In this document: piece after piece, positions 40,443 through 49,900 of the stretch
Numbering within the stretch: position 1 is the stretch's first letter
Layout of the letters: every line of letters starts with the position of its first letter
Assembly: GCA_003868215.1 (NCBI GenBank)
Contig: QWDQ01000017.1
Span: 124,001-188,000 of the forward strand
Source: Pseudophaeomoniella oleicola
Lineage: Eukaryota; Ascomycota; Eurotiomycetes; Phaeomoniellales; Phaeomoniellaceae
DNA: 64,000 bases
Direction of reading: 5' to 3'
The notes under the pieces: model-generated
Told to the model about the DNA's origin: nothing
Database searches by the model: none
Seen by the model: only the letters and a program-made list of their open reading frames with translations
Program-made: the position numbers and the translations under genes

Positions 40443-41302
40443 TGCAGAAGACGTCAATGAGGTACAGGGTCGAGCCTTCGAACGATCCTAATTCTATCTC
40501 CGAGGCAGCAAGCCGGTGATAGCTCCAATACTTGTCGGACTCGAAAAATGCAAACCCGCCCAGACCTTTCACACACCCAGGATCTCCAGTGAATTCCGAA
40601 AGAGACGTGCTAGATACAACAGGCGTAAGTGCTACTACATCAGATCGGAGCATGGGCAACGACACGTGTTTCTGGCTTCAGAGACACCGATGCGAGACCT
40701 TGTCCTCGACATCACGTATCAATCAATACTACGTATGAGCATTGGGCCACCATAACTTGGCCGAGACCGACTTTGCCATTAGCCGAGGTGAATTTTTGCC
40801 AACAAGAAGCTGTCGGCGTGAAATCTTCCGGTAGCAGTGGAATGCTGCTTCTTAGCTTCGGAGACCTGGTAGGAAAGAGTCAAGATTAAAGCGAGGTGTT
40901 GCAAGCTCCAACAACTATGACATATACACAACAACACGAGGCGGAGAAGGCATCCTGGAGGAAGCCGATGCTTAGTGGACCTTGCCCCGAACGGAGGGAT
41001 GCCGGTCCATCAGCAGCGTGTACGACGAGACGGTAGACCGATGTTCATAATGTGATTGAGTAATGCGCAAGGAACACGGAGTGCCATGCCATGAAAAATT
41101 CGACAGCTACCCATGCGAAACCCGAAAGAATGAGGGATTTTCTTCTTGAGCTTTGACATGGGCGGCTGACCAGAGAATTGGAAAGCAACCAGCACTGTCG
41201 ATACTTACTCAGTTGTGTCTAGGGCTGCTGCGAGTCGGCAATCCATTTCCTGTTTCCTTCTAGTCACCGCAAGCCAAGGGGCCTGATGGGGATTCTGAGC
41301 GG

Positions 41303-41311
41303 ATCAGATAA
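41303..41311 (+). promoter_or_regulatory. SreA-type GATA site ATCAGATAA (1)
   Basis: Exact match to ATCWGATAA, the established site of the iron-responsive GATA repressors SreA/Urbs1/SRE, in the promoter of two siderophore genes. Confidence 0.7.
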
Positions 41312-41321
41312 TTTTCACCGG

Positions 41322-41330
41322 ATCAGATAA
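41322..41330 (+). promoter_or_regulatory. SreA-type GATA site ATCAGATAA (2)
   Basis: Second exact copy, 19 bp after the first and in the same orientation; both are preceded by CGG or CCGG (GGATCAGATAATTT is shared between the copies). Confidence 0.7.
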
Positions 41331-41816
41331 TTTACTGTGCGGACCATAATCCACATTCGACATCTGCCCATACTACGTACTTCAAACTTCGCCGATCGAC
41401 ACACATCTTCTTAGCCAACTGATTCTCTGGAACGGTGTAACGCGCACTAAACTAAGGCACTCCGCGACACCGTCGTCAGCGCGATGGAAGAAGAAAAAAG
41501 AAAATTCAATAAGTCAAAGCAAATATTGTCAAGTTCGGCAGGCATTCTTTGCCGACCTGCAACGTTGTACGACGTAGTACGACGTAGTATGCATTGGATG
41601 GATCCATCACTTCAGAACCTTCCTCTCAATACACCGATACATGACGGTATGTGTAATACTGGAGTACAGACGAACGTAATATATCACATGCGAGGGACGT
41701 TGGTCTCGATATACTCGATATACGCGATGTACTTGACTTTTGAGAATGGCTTCAAGATAGCTGTCGCAAAGCCATCGGACTAATTGGTGAAGCTGCTGTA
41801 CAGGGACTACTTTCAC

Positions 41817-43369
41817 ATGAAAAGAAGAGACATGGAGAGCATACAGATAACTGAGATCCCTCTTCAGCGGGAAAGCGCAAAGAATCAGGGTCATGGAGCC
41901 GATGATGTTCTGGACGTGGTCTGCATAGGATATGGCGCGACGGGAGTTGCTGCAGGAGTGGCATTACATGAGCGAGATCCCAATCTAAGTGTTCTCTTCC
42001 TGGAGCAACAGAGTCGTAAAGCATGGCAGCCATTCGTACAACTTCCCGGTGAACGTATGAGGACGACATTCATGGACGACCTCATCACGGCTCACAACCC
42101 TCGGTCGGATTTTACATTCGTGAACTATCTCCACGAGAAGGACCAATTGGTTCAGTTCACCAATCTTGCGGATTTAAGGCCGTCTCGTCTCATGTACTCG
42201 CAATATCTTTCATGGTGCGCCGACCATTTCAGTGATCGAGTCAGATATGGGCAGAAAGTTGTACGAGTAGAGCCAGCGAGCCTCGAAGGAGGTGCGGTAT
42301 CGAAATGGAGGGTGATATCACAGGACGTTGCTTCGGGGAAGTATTCGTCCACGATCACGAAACAAGTCATCTGTGCTGTGGGAAAACAACCCAAACTTCC
42401 GCCGACTCTGGCGAGTCCTACGTTGAGTAGCCGAGTGTTCCATGCCTCCGAATGCTCAGCAGCACTTGAGAATATCCTACGTCCGAATCCGAAGAGCATA
42501 CATGTGGCTATCGTTGGGGATGGACAACATGCAGCCGAGGCCTACGCGCATCTCCACTCAGAATTGGGAAATCACAGGGCAACGTGGTATACTCGGGAGC
42601 CCGTCCTCCGCCCACACAGTGACACGGCCTTCTCATCAGACGTCCTTCGCTCTAGCAGCCTCGATCTGTCTCAGGACTATCCCCCCGAACTGCGTCGCCA
42701 ATATCTGCTCAACCAGTCATCGCCTACCACATCCCACACCATCGATCTCGACCTCATCGAGTCCCTCTACGACCTCCAGTACCGCCAAGGCATCAAGCAA
42801 CCCGACCCCTCCAAATACCGTTTCCAGATCCGACCCCTTCACGAACTCACCGGCACAGAACGTCTCTCGGACGGCCGCCTCCGACTCCTCGTCCGCGATC
42901 TCGTCTCAGGGACCATCTCCGCAAGCTCAGAACCCGTCGACATGATCATCGCATCCACCGGCTACGAGCGAACCGAACACAGACGCCTACTCCATTCCTC
43001 TTCCTCTCTCGGACCACTCTTATCCGACCCCCAATCCCCCCCCACCATCTCTCGAGACTACAAACTAAACTTCCGAAAAGACGCCGTCAGCCCCGGTAGC
43101 GGAATCTGGCTTCTCGGCTCTCTAGAAACTCCCGACGATGTAAGCCTTTTCCTTCCTTCTCTTCTCCCTTCCCCTTCCTTTTTTCCCTTCAAACTCTATG
43201 TATATCTTAATAACAGCAATGACAGGACGACGATGTAATCTTCAAAACCCTCTCGGCGAGAACTTTTCGACTGGCTGATTCTTTGATCGAGGACTATCGC
43301 AGGAGTAAGCAGAGCGTTACAGCGACAGAGACCGCTGCTGCTGCTGCTGCTGCTGCTGCTAAGTTGTGA
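41817..43369 (+). CDS. sidA: L-ornithine N5-monooxygenase (SidA family) with PTS1-like end
   Basis: This FAD- and NADPH-dependent enzyme hydroxylates the side-chain nitrogen of ornithine, the committed step of hydroxamate siderophores. Exons 41817-43139 and 43226-43369 (86-nt intron) give 488 residues. The FAD motif reads CIGYGATGVAAGVAL, where characterised enzymes have GxGPxxL; FMDDLITAHNPRSDFTFVNYL and RPSRLMYSQYLSWCADHF match the substrate region, and VAIVGDGQHAAEAYAHL is the NADPH motif with His where Ser is usual. These differences mark a divergent clade. The C-terminus lacks the usual GLSDTLLS block and instead ends with nine alanines, from a (GCT)9 run, and Lys-Leu, so the last residues are AKL, a PTS1-type signal. 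ATG codons at 41817 and 41832 are both possible starts. Confidence 0.88.
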
Positions 43370-43772
43370 AGGGATAGATGGAAAAGGAGAGTGGGAGAAA
43401 TCTGATTGGGGGAAAAGTGGTTCAATGGATTGCAGATAATGGTGGAGGTGGTTTTTCTGCTCTGCTTTACTCCCCCTCCATTGTTTGCCTGGGCCCTTTC
43501 TAAAAACAAAATTCTGGATACTTTGAAGATTCTGTGAATATTTAGGTAAGTAGGGATGTTACAAAAAGATTATGTCTTGATTTATATAATTACGGAAGAA
43601 AGCAGAGAAAAAAAAAAGGGCTTTCCCTTTCTAAATTTATACAAAAAACAAAAACAAAAACAAAAACATACCCAACACGGAAGAAATCCATCTTTCTAAT
43701 ACTTTTGTTTTTATGATGATGATGATGATGATGATGGAGAATAATACACAAGAGAAACAGGAACAAACGAAT
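43370..43772. other. Tail-to-tail region between monooxygenase and ligase
   Basis: 403 bp between convergent genes, with A-rich (CAAAAA)n sequence (43650-43668) and an (ATG)n run (about 43713-43737). No gene is seen. Confidence 0.6.
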
Positions 43773-45603
43773 CTATAGTTTTGCTTTCATCGTACTTGTG
43801 CTCGTTGCGCCTACCGTCCTCGTCCTTCTCCTTTGGAGTAATTCCTCTCCGATCTTGGCCATCTCGAATTTCTTCACTTTGCCGCTGCCTGTCAGCGGGA
43901 TCGTGGCGGGGACGTCGTCTTCGCCGAGCCAGAAGATGTGGACGGGGGCTTTGTGGCGGCCGAGGGTTTCGCGGGTCCAGGTGCGGACTTGGTCGTCTGT
44001 GGGACGTGTAGGAGAGTCTTTGGAGTCGGTGTCGCCTTGTTGTTGTTGTTGTTGAGGAAGGAGGAAGGCGGCGGGGACTTCGCCGTAACGGTCGTGTTTG
44101 AGGCCGACGACGATGGCGCGGGAGATGGATGGGTGGGCGATGAGGCGTTCTTCGATTTCGAGGGGGTAGATGTTTTCGCCGCCGCGGATGATAATGTCCT
44201 TGAAGCGGCCGGTGATGGTGCAGGTGCCGTCGGGGTGGAAGAGGACTTCGTCGCCGGTGTGGAGCCAGAGTGTGCCATGCTCGTCGCGTGTCATCACCTC
44301 GGCCGTCTTCTCCGGATTGTTCCAGTAGCCGGCGTGGAGTTGGTAGCCGGCGATCCAGAGCTCGCCTTTGGTACCGATGGGTACGGTGTTGCCATGTCGA
44401 TCGACTACTTTAGCATGGGCGTGAGGCATGAGCGTACCCACCGTTGTCAGTTTCTTGTGGATCGGATCGTCGTGATAAGCGTTGAAACACGTGGGCGATG
44501 CCTCCGTTAGACCGTAACTGCTGGTGAACTCGGTCATTCCTAGATCTTCGAACAGGAGTTCCATGAGGTGCCGTGGCACCGGTGCTCCAGCGATGATCCC
44601 CGTTCTTAATCTGCTACTGTCAAAGTTGGGAGGTCGTGGTAGACTGAAAATCGAATCAAACATTGCTGGGACTCCATGCAGACCTGTACATCTTTCATCG
44701 GATACAGCTCGGAGACAAGCGCCGGCATCGAAGACTTCGGTCGGGTATACAACCTTGCCGCCATGAGTGACAATGGCCAAGAGACCCAACACCAGCCCGA
44801 AGCAATGGAAGAGCGGTGGAGGGCAGCACAGTACATCATCCTGAGTGAAAGCCATCCTATCACCGATGAAACGAGAATTGTTGACTAAATTACTGAACAG
44901 ACGGTCAGCATAAATTTCTTTCCAGAGCAAGTGAGAAGTCTCACTGGTGTGTGAGCATTGCAGCCTTAGGGTGGCCGGTCGTGCCACTAGTAAACTGCAG
45001 GTTGCAGACATCGTAAGGGCGTACATTTCTGCCAATGCTGGTCTCGGCTTCGGCTGATAGTCGTGAACCCTGTTCAACAAATTGATCGTATGCTGTGAAA
45101 GGACCCGAGTCGCCTCGGAGGATGACGATATCTTGAAGTTCACCGGGTTCCCGTCGTAGCAAAGCCAACAGCCTTCCATTATCATGTAAACCGATCTTTG
45201 GGGTAGTAAAGAGCAACTTGCACTGGGTGAATTGGAGACCGTATTGAGCCTCAGACGCCGTGTACGTATTGTTCAATATGACCAGAATTGCTCCGACACG
45301 CATACAAGCAAAGAAAACCGCAACGTATTGTTCGCAGTTACCAGCCATTATACCGACACGGTCGCCATGTTTGATGCCTCGTGCTACAAGCGCTTTTGCC
45401 AACGCCAGGCTTCGTATCCGTAAATCGTTGTACGTCCATCTTGCCCCTGTCCATGGAATGATCAAGCACTCCCTAGAGCCATAGCGGACACATTGGAAAT
45501 CCAACAACTCGGCAAGTGTCAAGTCCAGTAACGGCGTATCAGAGGAGCCATGAAGTATCGACAGAGCTGGTTGACTTTCTAATTGTATCGATTCGGTAGC
45601 CAT
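43773..45603 (-). CDS. sidI: SidI-like acyl-CoA ligase with PTS1
   Basis: This ANL-superfamily enzyme forms an acyl-AMP and then the acyl-CoA; SidI, its closest recognisable relative, activates mevalonate for anhydromevalonyl siderophores. Exons 44945-45603 and 43773-44892 (52-nt intron) give 592 residues. The AMP-binding motif is FTSGTTGHPKAAMLTHHN, split by the intron, followed by NNSRFIGDRM as in SidI. SSYGLTEASPTCF, the hinge block LHTGDEVLFHPDGTCTITGRFKDIIIRGGENIYP and the C-terminal lysine in PLTGSGKVKKFE are intact. Six glutamines lie near residue 500 in the C-terminal subdomain. The end KAKL gives a PTS1-type AKL. The ATG at 45603 is used because the frame extends beyond it only by a GTG. 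It is divergent from the NRPS. Confidence 0.9.
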
Positions 45604-45771
45604 GATCGATGGCACTTGCGTCTGATGGGATTTGAGCGGATGATGAGAGCATTACAGGACCTTCCTGCCTGTAGAAACACCAGTGATTCCTGCTATCTTC
45701 AAGAAGCCAAACCAAGCTGCCCTTTTCCGATGTCTGCGCGCCCGAGGTCGGCCGAACATGGAGTGTCATCA

Positions 45772-45780
45772 TTATCAGAT
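45772..45780 (-). promoter_or_regulatory. SreA-type GATA site ATCTGATAA (3)
   Basis: Exact ATCWGATAA on the minus strand, about 170 bp upstream of the ligase start and in its direction. Confidence 0.65.
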
Positions 45781-46099
45781 CCGAAGGAAGGGTAATTGTA
45801 CACGAAGAACCCATAGTAGCTCTCATAACGCGTCCGCATACTCACAAGACAGACTTGACGGTAACTCCCTGCGACATTACGACTCACCTTGCTCCACGAC
45901 ACCGCCGATCGTACCAGTTGCGACATGCTGGCTCCAGTGAAAGGGTGTCAAGGCTAGCATGCAAGACAAGCTACCGTCTCGCCGTACAATATTACGGGGA
46001 ATTCTGTAACTGACGACGGTGATACAATACGAAACAACGGAAGAAGAGACTAAAGGAGACCAGGCGGAATGACACGGAGTAAAAATGCACGTACTATGA

Positions 46100-46111
46100 T
46101 ACTACGTAGTA
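46100..46111. repeat. Palindrome TACTACGTAGTA, copy 3
   Basis: Exact 12-nt palindrome, 38 bp before GATA site 4, in the ligase/NRPS divergent promoter. Confidence 0.8.
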
Positions 46112-46148
46112 AAAGTTTATGTGATGGAAAAGGATGAGAATGGCGATG

Positions 46149-46157
46149 ATCAGATAA
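46149..46157 (+). promoter_or_regulatory. SreA-type GATA site ATCAGATAA (4)
   Basis: Exact ATCWGATAA on the plus strand about 760 bp before the NRPS start. Confidence 0.65.
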
Positions 46158-46914
46158 GATGCGATTAGATGGATAATCACTAAATCACAGCGTCCGTGTC
46201 CACAAAAATGCAAGAATGCAACCTCGAAATGCCGATCATCGCTCAACGGTCGCCAATCAGTTGCAACTGCTCCGACAATTCACACCATCGAACAAAATTC
46301 TTTCACACTATGTTACTGTACACTAATACTATGGTATGTGCTATGCGCTATCGACAGTATCAGCCTGGCCTGGTAGCTGCACCTCGAGCAAGGAAACAAG
46401 GGTCTGCACTGCACATATCTCCGAACAGCCCAACTTACTCGGACATTGCCCTGCCTTGGAAACCTACCATGGTACTGACACCCACAAAACGCGCTCCACC
46501 ACAGTCACTGCGTTATCGAGTCGAGTCGTGGACGGCTATTCTGATCCAATATGGGGACTGAGTGCTATGCGCCAGGCTTCGGCTGTGGCAGCTGCAGGTC
46601 TTAGTACCGTTGGCTCCTTGTACATGAACGGACAAGCGTCGATATTAGTAGGTACCTGGAATGACTGAGATGATTCGCCGACCTCGGGTTCTGAGGTACT
46701 CAGGCAAGAACGTATCGTGGACTCGTTTGTGATACATCTTGAACCCTGTCAGGAACATGTGCTCTCTTAGGTAGCAAGGTTACCAAAGGCACCACTTGTT
46801 TGGGCCTCTGTCGCATACTGTTGGCTGTTGACTTTCTTCTTGCATCTCGCAAAAGTCCCCTGCGATATCTGATTGATTACAGCTATCCTGGCTGTATGTA
46901 CTACCAGCGGCGAA

Positions 46915-49900
46915 ATGGCGCAAAAGAACTATACCACAACTTTCCCTCGTTTAGACACCGAGTACTCTAATCATTTTAACCAGAGAGCAGACAGATACGA
47001 ACAGTTCAACCCGACTTACCGTACAGTGACCAGGACTATCTCATGGGGAGATGGTGACTCGCCGGACGATGACGATATTCTTCGGGCTTATGCCTCTTTC
47101 ATCGGAAGTCTCACGACGGAAGATGAGATTGCATTTGAATATGAGTTACACGAAGTGAAGACCTTGAAGTCGACTAAGGGCGTGCTCGTTGCGGACTTGG
47201 CTGAGAATGCAGGACGGGACGACGCATCACCGGCTAGTCGATGGTCACTCACCGAGGCTAAAAGAGCCACAGATGCTCAAGGCACCATATCAACGGACTT
47301 TGGGATCGTGGTGGCTGATAGCATCTTGGAAGAGCGTAGCGGCCAGTTGAGAAAGGTTGGAAGTATTCTGCAAGAGGTTTGAAGGCTATGGGCTGACGGA
47401 AGGCAGCTTTTCCTTGTGGAAGTAATAAGGTCGCAAAACTACTTGGTGCGAGTCATCTACGAAGCTGGACTTATGTCGGAAGACTTCGCCCAATCGCTAG
47501 CAGCGACATTCGTTAGACACATTGCCAGATCAGCAGATGAGCCACTGGATAGCGTCGATGGTTCCATGCTGAATTTTCCGTGTCTGCAAAGGCCTCCGCA
47601 ATTACCTCAGGACTCGAAATATTCTCTAGCCTTTCAAAATCCAGCAATCTTGCACAAAGCGTTTGAACGGAGATCGAGAGAATATCCGGGGCGCCTGGCA
47701 CTAGATTTCCTGCGGTCCCCCTCGACCGACTCAGTCCCTGCAGTCCACGAGACTCTAACTTACCTGCAGTTAGATAGGCTCAGCACCGCCCTTGCTCTGG
47801 AGTTGCGCCCCAAGATCCCGTTCAGGACGGACGGGAAGCAGGTGGTCATTCCTGCCTATATTTCGACGTCACCTGCCTTATATGTTGCATGGTTGGGCGT
47901 GCTCAAAGCAGGCCTAGTGTTCTGTCCCATACCGATTGATGCCGCACCTGAGCAGATTGCAACCATCCTGGAGGATGTTGCTGCCACTATTGTGCTTGGC
48001 ACTGGACCTCGGCCTAGAAGGCCTCCATGGGATGAATCCCAACGCACTGAAAGAGGCCAAGTCACAGATAGGTACAATTGGATCGATGTCGAAACCTTCA
48101 TTCACGACACCAAGGTATCCAGTTGTCCCTCACTATCAGGTCTAGTCGAGAAGGAGATCGGGGAAGAGTCACTTGCATATATTATGTATACCAGTGGTTC
48201 GACTGGAAAGCCCAAAGGAGTCCAAATATCCCATCTGGCTGCTTCCTGCTCAATAGCATCACATGCAATTTATATACCGGAAGCCCGCACTCTAGAAGGT
48301 TTCCGCTGGTTCCAATTTGCTGCACCCACATTCGATCCCTCGGTCATGGAGATCTTTACAACACTGTCGACAGGCGGAACGTTGGTTTCAGCTCCCAGGG
48401 AACTGAGTCTCACAGATCCAGAGAAGGTTATCACAGATCTAGCAGCGACCATCATGATGGCGACACCTAGTCTGGCACGGTTACTGCGGCCTGGGAATGT
48501 TCCCACGTTGCAGAGCCTATGGACCATGGGAGAGCTATTGAATCGTCAAGTCATTGAAAACTTTGCACCTCGATTGCAGAACCAGAAAGAGGATGCGTCC
48601 GCGTTGCCAGGGTTGCTCAACGCCTATGGGCCTACGGAAGCTTCCATAAACTGCACGCTCGCACCGAACTTTCCTCCGTCCCAGAGAGGAGCGGTAATTG
48701 GAGTGCCGACTGCTACTGCTTCACTTTTTGTTCTACAACCCTCCAAACTACCTCCAGCACCCGTTCCATTGGGGATGCCTGGTGAACTCGCAATTGCCGG
48801 TCCTCAGCTAAGTCTTGGATATCTCAATCGACCAGAACAGACTCAAGCAGCGTTCGTTGTGAGTCCAGAATTTGGCAGAATGTATCTAACTGGAGACCGT
48901 GTACGTGTGGTGCGAGGCCCTTCCGGTGCTTTGATGCTTGAGTTCCTTGGCCGGCTCACTGATGATCAAGTCAAACTCAGTGGCCGTAGGGTAGAACTTG
49001 GTGCGATCGAAGCCGCTTTCGCCCCTATACCTTCGGTAAAAGAGGCTGTCGCCTGTATCCACAAGGTCCGTCTGGACATGCAGGGCAGTGAGCAAATTGC
49101 AGCATGTATTGTATCTGATGGAACATGCCAACAAGATGCACTGATTGCCCAATGCGAAAAGGCAGTGATGGAGTCTTTACCCGCATATATGCGACCCGCG
49201 AAGTATTTCATAATCTCGCGTGTACCAAGGTCAACTTCCGGTAAGGTGGATAGGAAGACTGCTACAAAAATGGCTCAAGAACTCTGGACAGCATCCTATA
49301 GTAGCGATAGTGAAAGTGAAAGCAGACTCTCCGAGTCAGAAACGGACGTCAGTCTCAATGATCGAACAGAGCTACGTCCCCAGGAAGCGCTGATGCTCGG
49401 AGTCCTCAGCCACCTCTTGCAGACATCGAGCGCCAAAATCTCCACCGAGACCGATCTCTTATCCCTAGGCGTGGACAGCCTTCTTGCAGTCGCATTCTTG
49501 CAAGAGCTTCGAGCTCAAGGTATTCAGAACATTAATGTTCCAGAAGTTCTTGGTTGCAGAAATGTACGCAAAATCTGTGATCTAGTGGAATCAAAACAGC
49601 AAGACTTAACCAAAGGACTCGAGCCGAGGACTCAAAACCAAGGTTGGGCGGACCACTATCAAGCTCGTCATTTGGGATCTTGCGCGCGATCACTGGCAGT
49701 CCAAGAGACGGATATCGAGCAGGTCTTACCCACCACCGCAACCCAGTCTGGAATAGTTAGTAGCTTTATGCGGAGCCTTGCTACAGGCTCAGGCTCGAAG
49801 CGATACATCAATCACTCCGTATATCACATCAAATCCCGGCATGATCTTGCCGAGGTACACAGAAGCTTTGTTGCAGTCTTACGGCGAGGCCAAATGTGGA

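Larger units (their letters stand above)
40443..41816. promoter_or_regulatory. Divergent promoter, acyltransferase / ornithine monooxygenase
   Basis: 1.37 kb between divergent siderophore genes. It holds two exact ATCAGATAA sites in direct orientation 19 bp apart (41303 and 41322), about 500 bp before the monooxygenase and 860 bp before the acyltransferase. ACGACGTAGTACGACGTAGTA-like repeats lie at about 41569-41590. No convincing gene is inside. Confidence 0.7.
45604..46914. promoter_or_regulatory. Divergent promoter, acyl-CoA ligase / NRPS
   Basis: 1.3 kb between divergent siderophore genes. It has two exact SreA-type sites (45772 minus, 46149 plus) and one exact TACTACGTAGTA palindrome (46100-46111). 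Short frames at 46196-46670 have no family similarity and are likely leader or chance. Confidence 0.65.

Noticed and set aside
40297-40665. Minus-strand open frame that looks like a 5' exon of the acyltransferase
   Set aside because: It begins with GTG, is in a different frame, has no family similarity, and joining it would need an intron of about 17 nt. The ATG at 40442 gives a complete family protein.
46196-46668. Small gene between ligase and NRPS
   Set aside because: Two overlapping frames without family similarity lie in the divergent promoter; nothing supports coding.
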